From Robbsia betulipollinis (GTDB lineage Bacteria > Pseudomonadota > Gammaproteobacteria > Burkholderiales > Burkholderiaceae): a DNA stretch of 64,000 nucleotides. The stretch covers positions 1 to 64,000 of the forward strand of contig NZ_JAPMXC010000011.1 in the NCBI RefSeq assembly GCF_026624755.1. The letters run 5' to 3'. Made by a program: the position numbers and the translations under genes. Under the pieces are notes generated by a model. That model saw only the letters and a list, made by a program, of their open reading frames with translations, did no database searches and was not told the DNA's origin. Shown here piece by piece: positions 1 to 8,357 of the stretch. Each line of letters opens with the position of its first letter. Within the stretch, counting starts at the first letter, position 1.

Positions 1-279
1 CGGAATCTGCAACGCCAACGGGCCATCGTCCGTGAGCACGGTCTTGGCGCTGCGGCCGTTGCGCTGGTTCGTGGTCTCGGGCGGGCGTTCCGTGCCGGTG
101 GCGTAACCGAGGTGGTGGCCCATCTCAGCGCCCAGGGCCCGCTCGATCAGCGCCTTCTTGAACGCCATCGCGGCATCCTGGACGGCTTCGGCCGTCATCG
201 GGCCTTTTACAAACTGGTCGATCAGCTCCTGGGGAATCGCGGGCAATTTCCGCGGCGGTGTCTTCGGTTTGCGTGCCAT
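1..279 (-). CDS. IS256-family transposase, N-terminal part (cut by window edge)
   Basis: The 93 visible codons give a protein starting MARKPKTPPRKLPAIPQEL and running through QDAAMAFKKALIERALGAEM, GHHLGY and TNQRNGRSAKTVLTDDGPL. This is the usual N-terminus of IS256/Mutator-type transposases, which cut and join element ends with a DDE active site. The catalytic core lies beyond base 1, so intactness cannot be judged. The ATG at 277-279 gives exactly the family N-terminus. The likely element end lies just upstream. Identity is by recognition of the family pattern, without a search. Confidence 0.85.
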   Translation of the reverse strand, partial: MARKPKTPPRKLPAIPQELIDQFVKGPMTAEAVQDAAMAFKKALIERALGAEMGHHLGYATGTERPPETTNQRNGRSAKTVLTDDGPLALQIP

Positions 280-311
280 GGCTGTACATCGTCCTTTTTC
301 GATATGTTAGC

Positions 312-339
312 CCCGCACACAAAATTTATGACAGTCCCC
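312..339. repeat. Candidate terminal inverted repeat of the IS256-type element
   Basis: About 35-60 bp upstream of the transposase start there is an AT-richer block, read on the transposase strand as GGGACTGTCATAAATTTTGT, followed by GTGCGGGG. IS256-family ends typically lie at this distance and often begin with a similar G-rich plus CTGTCA motif. The matching end and the target duplication are outside the window, so the exact boundary is inferred. Confidence 0.4.
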
Positions 340-814
340 GCACCGGAATCCGGAAACCGTGTGATCCCGCAACGAACGCGCCGCGACATACTCGTCGCGG
401 CATGCTTCGCTTTACGCTCCGCGTCCGCCCTTCTGTTTTCATTCCCCCGTTCATTCCCCACTTTTCCTCATGTCAGCGCGATACCGTCGCCGATCGTCGC
501 ACCGCATTTCTTTTCCTGCATAAGCGGCTTTTCCGATGGCGCCTGGCTGGCGCATTGCGACATGCATCGCCTATCGCGGCGGATCAGCCATGCCTCGCGG
601 TCACGAACTTTCCGACATCGAAACGTCCCTGGCATCAACATTGCGCAGCGCCGGCAACAGCGTGTTAGACTGGGTTGTCGATTTCAGACCCGGCATTCCA
701 ATCAGCACCCCTCTCCCCGATATCCCGCTTCCAGGCAAGGCCGGACGGCGATAACGCAGAAGGTCGACGCGGCACCTGCCGCCTCGACACGCAGAAGCAT
801 CAGGACGAAACACC
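340..814. other. Intergenic stretch without a supported gene
   Basis: Only short frames with no recognisable protein were found here. A short plus-strand frame from about 590 to 754 has a plausible ATG but no family features, and I do not call it. The last bases carry AGGA at a good distance before the ATG at 815, so the promoter of the next gene probably lies in this stretch. No convincing -35/-10 pair was seen. Confidence 0.4.
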
Positions 815-1099
815 ATGAACGACACCATCAGAAGCTACCGCGGATTCGACATTTACCCGCTGATCTATTCGCATGTTCCCCGTCGCCCGGATGGCTCGCG
901 CTCGCACTCGACCGGCTTCGACGCCTCGGTGAAAATCTGCAAGCGCGACAGCCAGGATGTGCAGACCGGCAGCAAGGTCTTCCGCGTCGTCGCGGCCGCG
1001 CCGTTTCCCGATGCGGGCGATGCGCGTCGCGCGTCGACACTCTTTGCCGAACAGGTGATCGATGGAAAGATCGCCGGGCAATCGGTCAGCGGTCTGTAG
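815..1099 (+). CDS. Conserved hypothetical small protein (94 aa)
   Basis: The protein begins MNDTIRSYRGFDIYPLIYSH and has no signal peptide, membrane segment or known catalytic motif. An AGGA sequence precedes the ATG by about 9 bases. Base composition matches the neighbours, with strong third-position GC. The YRGFDIYPL start and length resemble short conserved hypotheticals of Burkholderiaceae. The next gene starts 10 bp after the stop, so the two are probably co-transcribed. Function unknown. Confidence 0.65.
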   Translation: MNDTIRSYRGFDIYPLIYSHVPRRPDGSRSHSTGFDASVKICKRDSQDVQTGSKVFRVVAAAPFPDAGDARRASTLFAEQVIDGKIAGQSVSGL

Positions 1100-1109
1100 G
1101 GCAGCGTTC

Positions 1110-1385
1110 ATGAACAGCTCGAGCCCGCCGAACGGCGTCAACGATATGCTCTCCACAGGGAAGAACCCCGCCCGCGACAACTACCTCGTCACCGCGTCCT
1201 CACGTCGTACGTCGAGCGGCACCGTGCCCACGCTCAAAGTGGTCCGGGTCAGCGACAAACGTGTCATCTATCCGTTCCAGGGCTGCGCGGACATGCCGTT
1301 GTTCGTCGAACCCGCAGAAGCGAAAGAATTCGCCGACGCGTATGGTTGGCAGCTGGTCGACGGCGACATCGCCGTCCCCGAATAA
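1110..1385 (+). CDS. Conserved hypothetical protein (91 aa), possibly DUF6723-like
   Basis: The protein starts MNSSSPPNGVNDMLSTGKNP and contains TLKVVRVSDKRVIYPFQGCA and a C-terminal EFADAYGWQLVDGD segment. It looks like a compact alpha/beta fold without catalytic signatures, signal peptide or membrane helix. I chose the ATG at 1110 over an upstream in-frame ATG (1062) that would run into the preceding gene. The layout suggests a two-gene unit with the 94-residue protein. The family assignment is tentative. Function unknown. Confidence 0.6.
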   Translation: MNSSSPPNGVNDMLSTGKNPARDNYLVTASSRRTSSGTVPTLKVVRVSDKRVIYPFQGCADMPLFVEPAEAKEFADAYGWQLVDGDIAVPE

Positions 1386-1470
1386 ACGACGGGCCGCGTC
1401 GTACGGCGCGGGAGGGTCGACCGGAAAACGCGGCATGACGCACTCCCGCGCAGGAAAAACCGGCGCTGCG

Positions 1471-1632
1471 TCAGTTACCGGTTTTCAGGGTCGAATGCCG
1501 TGGCAGGGTGTTCCACTTGCTCCCCGCCGCGGCGCCCCATCCACCCTGCGTGAGCGACACGGCGAGCACTGCCATGAACGCACGCCGCATCGACGAAGTG
1601 CCGTCCCTGTCCGTATTGATGCTGGAACGCAT
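1471..1632 (-). CDS. Small exported peptide under a Fur box (53 aa)
   Basis: A strong AAGGAGAAAAGCC ribosome site precedes an ATG that opens a 53-codon frame. The product has a charged start (MRSSINTDRDGTSSMRR), a hydrophobic core AFMAVLAVSLTQGGWGAAAG, then a short polar tail KWNTLPRHSTLKTGN. This looks like a signal peptide with a very short mature part. A near-consensus Fur box lies just upstream, so expression is probably iron-repressed. It could be a real small iron-response peptide or the remnant of a longer exported iron-uptake protein. I recognise no family. Confidence 0.45.
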   Translation of the reverse strand: MRSSINTDRDGTSSMRRAFMAVLAVSLTQGGWGAAAGSKWNTLPRHSTLKTGN

Positions 1633-1653
1633 GGCTTTTCTCCTTTTTCCAAA

Positions 1654-1668
1654 TGAGAATCATTATCA
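1654..1668 (-). promoter_or_regulatory. Fur box
   Basis: The sequence TGAGAATCATTATCA matches the 7-1-7 Fur consensus TGATAATNATTATCA at all but one position. It sits 21 bp upstream of the start codon of the small exported peptide and overlaps where its promoter must be. Binding of Fur with Fe(II) would block transcription there. Divergent control of a plus-strand transcript is also possible, but no plus-strand gene starts nearby. Confidence 0.75.
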
Positions 1669-1670
1669 TT

Positions 1671-2295
1671 AAGAAGAATGATGCCTTCTTGTGCTCCTGC
1701 GCGCAATGCTTTTTCGCGACACCTTGCAAGGGCGTATGGGCCCAGCCCCGCGAAAAAAGCGCCGCGGCGCCCGAGGCGCGAAGATTTCGCTAGCCAACCG
1801 GGCAATATGGGTGCATCATAAACGCGCTTATACGCGTAAGTGCATGGGACATAGCGATCAAGAAGCTTTCTTATCTCCTGTCGCGCCGCCTCCGGTCGAC
1901 GATCTGTCTTTGCATGCCGCGGCATGACGCCGCGCAGCATCCTCACTCTCTGACCTGCAGCCGCGCCAGAATGGCGCCCGGCACACGTGGGCTGTTTCGC
2001 CGGAGCCGGCAGGTCGCCTTCGGCGACGTCTCTTTGGCATGCGTATTCTTTTCGGGCGGTCAGCAGACTGCCCCGTTTGGCGTTTTTCCGTCGTTTTTCC
2101 GTCGTTTAGCGTCGGCCATCCGGCTGTCGGCCGCCGGTCAATCACCGGTCTCCCTCGCGCACCACGACGCGCAGTACAGCGATTTGCTGTCGACGTCCTG
2201 TCCGATACGTTCCCGACCGGAACGGCGCAGGGTGGCGATAGCCGCGATTACCGAAGCAGTGACATACTGTTCCCACTCATTTTTCGGCGCTCTCA
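1671..2295. other. Intergenic stretch without a supported gene
   Basis: About 600 bp between the Fur-controlled small gene and infA2 contain only frames with poor codon statistics. Several runs of CGTTTTTCCGTCGTTTT-like sequence near 2085-2105 form a short imperfect repeat. The upstream signals of infA2 must be in the last 100 bp, but no clear promoter was read. Confidence 0.4.
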
Positions 2296-2565
2296 ATGGC
2301 AAAAGAAGAACTCATCGAAGTAGACGGTCTTGTCGAGGAAGTCCTCCCCGATAGCCGGTTTCGCGTCACCCTCGACAACGGCGCGGTAGTTGGCTGCTAT
2401 GCGTCGGGTCGCGTGCGCAAGCACCATATCCGGATCCTCGCGGGCGACCGCGTGACGATCGAACTGTCGGTGTACGACCTGACGAAGGGCCGTATCAATT
2501 TCCGGCACAAGGACAGCAACGCTCCGACCGGCGGCGCGCGTCCCCCGGTGCGTCGACGCCGCTGA
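2296..2565 (+). CDS. infA: Translation initiation factor IF-1, second copy
   Basis: This is an S1-fold OB domain protein: [40 protein letters not shown] and [25 protein letters not shown] are all classic IF-1. It binds the 30S A site during initiation with IF-2 and IF-3. At 89 residues it is longer than the roughly 72-residue IF-1 of the ribosomal-protein operon, with an extra basic tail ending PPVRRRR. It stands alone, not next to rpmJ or secY. Burkholderiaceae commonly carry such a second infA copy. The paralogue is presumed to be elsewhere in the genome. Confidence 0.95.
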   Translation: MAKEELIEVDGLVEEVLPDSRFRVTLDNGAVVGCYASGRVRKHHIRILAGDRVTIELSVYDLTKGRINFRHKDSNAPTGGARPPVRRRR

Positions 2566-2823
2566 TCCGCGTTCGCCGCTTGCGCGGCGGCCGCTCCGCT
2601 GGAAGGCCGCGCGCGTGGTGGCCGGTGCCATCCGGACCGTCGCGACATGGGTCGCGCCGGGCGGCACCCCATAAGCCTGTCACACGCAATACCCTCGGTC
2701 CCGTGCCCCCGCACTGGCCGGGGCAGCCGGCAGCGGCAGGGTCCCCGACCGTTCCGCCACCGCGTTCATGCAGTGCGTCGTCCCGTCACGAATCCCGTGC
2801 CGACGACATTCACAGGAGTTCTT

Positions 2824-3003
2824 ATGGCCTACCAGCGCAGCCCCAGTCGCGTCCCGTCCGATCGTCGCAGCGAATATGCCGTGGCGGACGATGCCCGGGC
2901 CGAAGTGCGTCGTCAGCAGGACCTGACGCTCGACAACACCGCCGGCAAATGGCGTTACAAGGCCATACCGCTGAAGGGACGAGCACACGCCGAGGAACAC
3001 TGA
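2824..3003 (+). CDS. Conserved hypothetical small protein (59 aa)
   Basis: The frame starts MAYQRSPSRVPSDRRSEYAV, is rich in Arg, Asp and Ala, and ends LKGRAHAEEH. CAGGAG lies 6 bases before the ATG, so I start here and not at an upstream in-frame ATG (2647). There is no signal peptide, membrane helix or recognisable domain. It is probably soluble and partly disordered. Function unknown. Confidence 0.55.
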   Translation: MAYQRSPSRVPSDRRSEYAVADDARAEVRRQQDLTLDNTAGKWRYKAIPLKGRAHAEEH

Positions 3004-3048
3004 CGCGACGTTCGCTCCAGACGGCGCGCGTCGCCTGGGACGCGTCCC

Positions 3049-3729
3049 TCACGCGTCGATGGGGTCACCCGGTGCGCGCAGCAGCGTGACGATCGCATAG
3101 GCCTTGCGCGGACCCTCCACAGTGGTCCGCTGGACGATACGGCGTGCGGCACCGGCACCGCCGAAACCATGAAAACGGTAGGCGGCCCGATAGAGGTCGC
3201 GCCCACACAGATGCTGGTCCACCCCCTGCCAGTCGGGGCGGCCCGCGCGGCCGCGACGCGCATCCGGCTCCCCCTCGGTCATGATCTCGAATCGCAGATA
3301 CCGACGCCCTCTATCCGGGCCGTCGGCGAATTCGACCTGCACCGCGCTTCCCGCCAATCGGTAAACGTAACGGCGCACCGCGCGCACGCGGACGCCGCTC
3401 GCCAACTCAAGCATCCCTTCCTCGGTGTAGGCCAGCGTATCGCCGTCCAGGCGCTGGAACCGCGCCGCGCCGCGCAGACGCGCGCGCATCGCAGGCATGT
3501 CGGCGAGGCGGCTTGCGGATTCAGGGGCGGTGGCAGCGGCCACGCCAGGGCCGGCTTCACATCCGGCGTCACATTCCGCTCCCCACGGAATATCCCGCGG
3601 CCGGTCCAGGATGCGCCGATCGAGCCGCCACGGACCTTCGAGCCGTTCGAAGCAGCGCCGCACTGCCGCCGCCGCTTCCGTTTTCGCTTCCGTCTCCTCT
3701 TCCATGCTTGCGCGATCGATCGCCGTCAT
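3049..3729 (-). CDS. DUF6314-like protein
   Basis: The product has the layout of DUF6314: an N-terminal segment around a Trp-Arg pair (LEGPWRLDRRI), a middle DTLAYTEEGMLELASGVRVR beta region, the YVYRLAGSAVQVEFADG stretch, then HLCGRDLYRAAYRF and VEGPRKAYAIVTLLR. The family probably forms a lipocalin-like beta barrel, with function unknown. An acidic Ala/Glu-rich N-terminus precedes the domain. I prefer the ATG at 3729, which has GGAG nine bases upstream. A GTG at 3744 would add five residues. It lies directly downstream of aroQ and is probably co-transcribed with it. Confidence 0.7.
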   Translation of the reverse strand: MTAIDRASMEEETEAKTEAAAAVRRCFERLEGPWRLDRRILDRPRDIPWGAECDAGCEAGPGVAAATAPESASRLADMPAMRARLRGAARFQRLDGDTLAYTEEGMLELASGVRVRAVRRYVYRLAGSAVQVEFADGPDRGRRYLRFEIMTEGEPDARRGRAGRPDWQGVDQHLCGRDLYRAAYRFHGFGGAGAARRIVQRTTVEGPRKAYAIVTLLRAPGDPIDA

Positions 3730-3746
3730 GTTCCCGCACTCCACGT

Positions 3747-4187
3747 TCAGTCCAGCAATGCCTGGATCGCGAGCAGATAGCCCTTGATGCCCAGCCCGAC
3801 GATGCAGCCGCGTGCGGCCGGTGCGATATACGAATGGTGGCGAAACGCCTCGCGCGCATGCACGTTAGACAAATGCAGCTCGATCACCGGCACTGCCGCG
3901 CCCTTGATCGCATCGTGCAGCGCGACCGACGTATGCGTGTAGGCGGCGGCGTTCAGCACGACGCCCAGCGCGCTGCCCGCTCGGACCGCCTGCCCAGCCT
4001 CGTGGAGCCAGTCCACGAGCTGTCCCTCGTGGTTCGATTGCCGGCAATCGACCTCCACACCCAGCCGTGCACCCTCGTCGCGACACCGCCGTTCGAGGTC
4101 GTCGAGCGTTTCATGCCCGTACACGGCGGGCTCGCGCCGACCCAGCAGATTGAGATTCGGACCGTTGAAAACGAAGATTTTTTTCAT
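3747..4187 (-). CDS. aroQ: Type II 3-dehydroquinate dehydratase
   Basis: AroQ removes water from 3-dehydroquinate in the third step of the shikimate pathway, in the cytosol, usually as a dodecamer. The 146-residue length is standard. The signature FNGPNLNLLGRREPAVYG carries catalytic Arg18 and Tyr23. The segment QSNHEGQLVDWLHEAG and the catalytic His105 in IELHLSNVHAREAFRHHSY are intact. The usual NPGAYTHTS loop reads NAAAYTHTS here, a mild change after Asn79. I start at MKKIFVFNG, not at upstream alternatives, because family members begin here. The DUF6314-like gene follows at once. Confidence 0.96.
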   Translation of the reverse strand: MKKIFVFNGPNLNLLGRREPAVYGHETLDDLERRCRDEGARLGVEVDCRQSNHEGQLVDWLHEAGQAVRAGSALGVVLNAAAYTHTSVALHDAIKGAAVPVIELHLSNVHAREAFRHHSYIAPAARGCIVGLGIKGYLLAIQALLD

Positions 4188-4351
4188 GATGGCATCGGTG
4201 AAGGTGCGACGGATTGTACCGCGCGGCCAAACGGAAAGATTTGGTAAGGATTGGCGAAGTGCGCAAGTTGCTCGGCATTTTACAAAAGGCACGATCGGCG
4301 ATCATCGCTATTCTCCCTTTGCCTCGCGTTCGTCCTGGACGCCGACCCGCC

Positions 4352-5275
4352 ATGCGCCTCATCCCGGCCTGCTTCGCTACCCTCGCCCGTCGTCCGGCCC
4401 GCTGGCCGAAGCGCGCCGACGGCCTGCCGGAACGCAGCGCGGCGCCCTCTCCGACACCGCCCTCTCCGACACCGCCCGCTCAGGGCATCGCACTGTTCGC
4501 GTTGCTGGCCGCCACGCTCGCGCTGCCGGGCTGCGCCTGGACGCTGATCTCGGCCGCGGACGCCGTCGGCTCCGTCACGCAGGCGGGTTTCAGCGTCGCC
4601 TCGTCGTATTCTTCGCCGACGTACGTCACCGGCCGCCCGATTCAGGCGAATCGGGTCTGCATCGAGCTCAACAACACCGTGGCGGTCGAGGATCTGGTGC
4701 CGGCCATGCGCGTCGCCCTGGGGCGGCTCGGCGTCGATTCCACCGTCTACAACGTCGGCACCGCCCCGCCCGACTGCCCGGCGCGCCTGAGCTATCAGGC
4801 GACCCTCGACTGGGGTCACCGCTCCTTCAGCGACGAATACACCCGCTACCTCTCGGCGATCGACCTGCGCCTGGTGCATGGCAACGATCTGGTCGTCGCC
4901 CATTACCAGACCGAGGGTCTCGCGGTCGACCGCTTTGCGGCGACGTCGAACAAACTCACCAGCCTGATTCGAAAGATGGTCGTCGGTCCGTCGGCGCAAT
5001 TGGCATCGGTGCCGCCGCTGGCACCCGAGCCGAGCACCTCGGGCTATGTGATACCGGCAACCGGCCCCGCTTTCGTGACGCCGGTGGACGACATGCCGAC
5101 CCACGTGACGTCGACGTCCCTGCCGGGCGCGCTGCCGCCGCCGCCCGATCTGTCTGGCACCGGGACGTACGGCGGCGGAGCGAATGCGCCCGCGAGCGGG
5201 CCACTGAACCCCGGCACGCGGCCGCGCGCGAACGCGTCGTACGGCAGCGCGAACACCGCGGCCGGATCGCCCTGA
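4352..5275 (+). CDS. Predicted outer-membrane lipoprotein with Pro/Ser-rich tail
   Basis: A hydrophobic segment GIALFALLAATLALPGC ends in a lipobox, so Cys61 would be lipidated. The n-region before it is unusually long (45 residues) and contains a duplicated PSPTP unit, from two exact 15-bp copies at 4445-4474. The true start may therefore differ. The folded part (about 62-230) includes an alternating motif with RLSYQATLDWGHRSF and a likely disulfide pair (CIEL, PPDCP). The last 75 residues are Pro/Gly/Ser-rich and probably disordered. I do not recognise the family. Function unknown. Confidence 0.65.
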   Translation: MRLIPACFATLARRPARWPKRADGLPERSAAPSPTPPSPTPPAQGIALFALLAATLALPGCAWTLISAADAVGSVTQAGFSVASSYSSPTYVTGRPIQANRVCIELNNTVAVEDLVPAMRVALGRLGVDSTVYNVGTAPPDCPARLSYQATLDWGHRSFSDEYTRYLSAIDLRLVHGNDLVVAHYQTEGLAVDRFAATSNKLTSLIRKMVVGPSAQLASVPPLAPEPSTSGYVIPATGPAFVTPVDDMPTHVTSTSLPGALPPPPDLSGTGTYGGGANAPASGPLNPGTRPRANASYGSANTAAGSP

Positions 5276-5355
5276 ACGGCGAAACGCCCGCGCTCACGCC
5301 ACCGTGCCGGGGAACGGACCTGGCGAACATCACGCGCGGGCCCGCCGCCCTCCCC

Positions 5356-6660
5356 TCACGTCGCCGGGCTGCCGTGGATCGCGCCGGGACGCGCTTCGAC
5401 GGGGATGACGATGCGCACCGACAAGCCGCCGCCCGGCGCGTTCGATATCTCGCAATGTCCCTGTGTCTTGCGGGCCAGCCGCGCGACGATCGCCAGCCCC
5501 AGCCCGCAATGCCCATCGCCGCTACGCGCCGAATCCAGACGCGCGAACGGCTTGCTGGCCTCCTCGATCAACGCTTCCGGAATGCCCGGGCCGTGGTCGC
5601 GAACTTCCATCACGGCGTCGCCGCCGCGCCAATAGGTGCGGATTTCCACAGGCGGCTCGCCATGCTCGAGCGCGTTGTCGACCAGGTTGGTCGCCAGCCT
5701 GTCGAGTACCGTACGCGGCAATTCGAACCGCGCACCCGCCTCGAGCGCATGGATGAAAAGCGGCTGCTCGCCGTTTTCCGGTATCGTGAACTGCCGGGCC
5801 AGGAAGGTGTCGACAGTGACTCGCGGGCCATCGGCGGGTTCCGAACCGGCAAATTCGAGAAACTGCTGGACGATGTGCGTGAGGGAGTCGATATCGCGGC
5901 TGAAGTGCTCGCTGTCCGCGTCGTCGAGCACGCTGGCGCGCAGCTTCAGGCGGGTCAGCGGCGCCTTCAGGTCATGCGCGATGCCGGCGAGCATCAATGA
6001 CTTTTCGTCTTCGCTCTCGCCGATACGCCGCATCATCTGATTGACCGCATGGATCAGCTCGCGCACCTCGAACGGGCCCTTCTCCGCCATCGCGGCCGGC
6101 CGCTCGCCGCCGCCAAAACGCCTGGCCAGTTGCGCGACCTCGGCCATCGGCCGCTGCATCTGCCAGGCGGCGCCCAGCGACAGCACCACTGCGGCGACGA
6201 GCATGGCGACCGCTTCGATCAGGATCGGCGGCGGCGGCGGCGCATTGAGCGGCATGACAATCCAGTTGCCCACGCCGGGATAGCGCACCCAGAGGTGCAG
6301 GACATCGTCTTTTCTTTCCACGCTCACCAGGCTGCCGGGCGGCAGGCCGTCGCGCAGGCGCGCGATCAAGCGCGTCATGTCTCCGGCGTCCGGCCCGCCC
6401 AGCACGTGCCCGTCCGTCCCCGGCACCAGCCGTACCTTGAGCGCGGGGGGCAGCCGGATGCCGTTGCCGGCGTTGTCGTGCACGGTCTGCAACACCAGCA
6501 GCAGGCCGCGCGCATAGCCGTCGCCCTCGTGACGCGGCCGCTGGATGGTCAGCACCGTGAACCACGCCGCCTGCACGGCAAACAGCACCAGCGTCGCGAA
6601 AACCGCCATGCGCCCGAACACGGTATCGAGCGGACGCCCGCGGATGGACGGCAGCCACAT
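5356..6660 (-). CDS. Sensor histidine kinase (EnvZ/RstB type)
   Basis: The 434-residue inner-membrane kinase has a membrane segment at about 14-36, a periplasmic domain to about 145, a second segment at 147-168, and HAMP. The HisKA box is AHDLKAPLTRLKLR, with phospho-acceptor His229. ATP-binding motifs follow: N box NLVDNALEHG, G1 DHGPGIP, G2 CGLGLAIVARL. The input signal is unknown. The periplasmic domain has no Cys or metal-binding pattern. Its ATG shares one base with the stop codon of the regulator gene upstream (TGATG), so the pair is translationally coupled and almost certainly cognate. Confidence 0.93.
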   Translation of the reverse strand: MWLPSIRGRPLDTVFGRMAVFATLVLFAVQAAWFTVLTIQRPRHEGDGYARGLLLVLQTVHDNAGNGIRLPPALKVRLVPGTDGHVLGGPDAGDMTRLIARLRDGLPPGSLVSVERKDDVLHLWVRYPGVGNWIVMPLNAPPPPPILIEAVAMLVAAVVLSLGAAWQMQRPMAEVAQLARRFGGGERPAAMAEKGPFEVRELIHAVNQMMRRIGESEDEKSLMLAGIAHDLKAPLTRLKLRASVLDDADSEHFSRDIDSLTHIVQQFLEFAGSEPADGPRVTVDTFLARQFTIPENGEQPLFIHALEAGARFELPRTVLDRLATNLVDNALEHGEPPVEIRTYWRGGDAVMEVRDHGPGIPEALIEEASKPFARLDSARSGDGHCGLGLAIVARLARKTQGHCEISNAPGGGLSVRIVIPVEARPGAIHGSPAT

Positions 6661-7379
6661 CAGGAGATATCGATGTTCGGTACGAACACATAGCCCTTGC
6701 CGCGCACGGTCTGGACGTGCCGCGGATTGGACGGATCGTCCTCGACGACCCGGCGCAGCCGCCAGATCGGCACGTCGAAACCCCGGTCGCGAAAGCTTAT
6801 CGACTCGCCGCGCAACAGGTGATGCAGGTATTCGCGGCCCAATACGCGGTATGGATGACGGACGAAGACGTTCAGCAATGCCAACTCGCTGTCGCGCAGG
6901 GGCAACGGCTTGCCTTCGCACAGCAGACGGCGCGTCATGCTGTCGAACCGGAAACGGCCAAAATCGAAGACTTCGCCACCCTCGGCCGACGCGGGTGGCG
7001 CGGCCACACCCGACGCTTCGCGCCGCAGCACGGTATCGATGCGCGCCATCAACTCGCGCGGCTCGAAGGGCTTGACGATATAGTCGTCGGCACCCATCTC
7101 CAGACCGGCCACCCGGTCCTTCACGCTGCCCAGGGCCGTCACCATGATGACCGGGATGTCGTCGCCGACGCTGCGCAGCTCGGCCAGCATGCGCAGGCCG
7201 TCGACGCCGGGCATCATGACGTCGAGTACGACCAGCGACGGCCGGTCGCGCGCCAGCCGCTCGCGCAGGCTGACGCCCTCCTCCAGGGCGGAGACGTGAT
7301 AGCCGCGCGGCGACAGATAACGCGCGAGCAGTTCCCGCACGGCGGGATCGTCATCGACAATCAGAACGGAAGTTTCCAT
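6660..7379 (-). CDS. OmpR-family response regulator, partner of the adjacent kinase
   Basis: A receiver domain (1-120) has the acidic pocket at DDD (9-11), phospho-acceptor Asp53 in LDVMMPGVDG and Lys103 in VKPFEP. It is followed by an OmpR/PhoB winged helix (about 135-235) with FDVPIWRLRRVVEDDPSNP and the wing RGKGYVFVP. I use the ATG at 7379. A TTG two codons upstream is possible but less likely. Phosphorylated by the downstream kinase, it would bind DNA as a dimer. A related regulator is transcribed divergently 190 bp away. Confidence 0.93.
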   Translation of the reverse strand: METSVLIVDDDPAVRELLARYLSPRGYHVSALEEGVSLRERLARDRPSLVVLDVMMPGVDGLRMLAELRSVGDDIPVIMVTALGSVKDRVAGLEMGADDYIVKPFEPRELMARIDTVLRREASGVAAPPASAEGGEVFDFGRFRFDSMTRRLLCEGKPLPLRDSELALLNVFVRHPYRVLGREYLHHLLRGESISFRDRGFDVPIWRLRRVVEDDPSNPRHVQTVRGKGYVFVPNIDIS

Positions 7380-7445
7380 GGCCAAAGTTTAAGGGCGCTC
7401 GACCTTCGCGGGAACGTGGCATGCATGCCGCAGTATTACGCGGCC

Positions 7446-7475
7446 TTACGCGCGTCTCCCCTCCGGCAATATAAT
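7446..7475 (+). promoter_or_regulatory. Candidate promoter of the divergent OmpR gene
   Basis: A perfect TATAAT occurs at 7470-7475 in the otherwise GC-rich gap between the two divergent regulators. The -35 region (TTACGC, 18 bp upstream) is weak, as expected for an activator-dependent promoter. The transcript would have a 5' leader of about 90 bases. Confidence 0.35.
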
Positions 7476-7570
7476 ACAAGGCGGGACACCAGCCACCGGC
7501 ATCGCACAGCGAAAGACTCCGCAAGAAAACCTTTCGCAAAACCTTTCGGCGTGCCTTTAGAATTCTGCGA

Positions 7571-8302
7571 ATGAACACTCATGTCCTTATCGTCGATGAT
7601 GACGCGGTCGTCCGCGATCTGGTTCGCGAATATCTGCAGAAACACGGGTTCGCGGTCTCGGTGCTACATCATGGGCTGGGATTGCGCCGGCGCCTGGAGA
7701 TGGAGCGGCCGGCCATCGTCGTGCTCGACGTGATGATGCCCGACATGGACGGTATCACGGCCTTGCGCGAGCTGCGGGCATCCGGAGACGACATTCCGGT
7801 CATTTTCCTGAGCGCGCGCTCCGACGTGATCGATCGCATCATCGGCCTGGAATTGGGCGCCGACGACTATCTGCCCAAGCCATTCGATCCCGAGGAACTC
7901 GCCGCGCGCATCCGCACGATCCTGCGCCGGCGCATGGCGATCAACCCCGGCGTGCCGGAAAGCCGGCCGCCTTACCGTTTCGGCCCCTTCGAAGTCGACT
8001 TCGCCGCGCGCGAACTGCGCCGTGACGGCGAGCGCCTGCCGTTGTGCGAAAGCGAATTCGCGACGCTGCAGGTGTTCGTGCGCAATGCGATGACGGTCAT
8101 GAAGCGCGCGCGCCTCAGCGAACTGCTGCACGGGCAGTCGGATGGCGCGCGCGATCGTAACCTGGACGTCTCGATCTGGCGGCTGCGCCGGGTCATCGAA
8201 AGCGACCCGTCGGAACCCAGCTATATCCAGACCGTATGGGGCAAGGGATATATTTTCGTGCCCGACCGCGAGCTTGGCGCCGCCGAACACCTGGACGGCT
8301 GA
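7571..8302 (+). CDS. OmpR-family response regulator without an adjacent kinase
   Basis: Receiver and winged-helix domains closely parallel the neighbouring divergent regulator. There is an acidic triad at 9-11, Asp53 in LDVMMPDMDG, Lys103 in PKPFDP, and a C-terminal domain with LDVSIWRLRRVIESDPSEP and GKGYIFVP. Shared features such as the IWRLRRV recognition helix suggest duplication of an ancestral regulator. No kinase gene follows. The next gene is convergent. It may be phosphorylated by the nearby kinase or by one elsewhere. Confidence 0.92.
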   Translation: MNTHVLIVDDDAVVRDLVREYLQKHGFAVSVLHHGLGLRRRLEMERPAIVVLDVMMPDMDGITALRELRASGDDIPVIFLSARSDVIDRIIGLELGADDYLPKPFDPEELAARIRTILRRRMAINPGVPESRPPYRFGPFEVDFAARELRRDGERLPLCESEFATLQVFVRNAMTVMKRARLSELLHGQSDGARDRNLDVSIWRLRRVIESDPSEPSYIQTVWGKGYIFVPDRELGAAEHLDG

Positions 8303-8357
8303 ACGGCGGCCGCACGGTGCGCGGGCGGCCACCGGGCGGCCCGCGGCCGCGGCGGCA

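Noticed and set aside
590-754. Small plus-strand ORF of 54 codons
   Set aside because: No ribosome site, family similarity or signal was seen; only the plausible ATG supports it.
112-1113. Plus-strand frame of 333 codons
   Set aside because: It runs through the transposase antisense, the intergenic gap and the 94-residue gene, with Arg-rich low-quality sequence and no domain.
7435-7578. Minus-strand extensions of the first OmpR regulator
   Set aside because: Sequence upstream of the receiver domain has no conserved residues, and the TATAAT region lies here.
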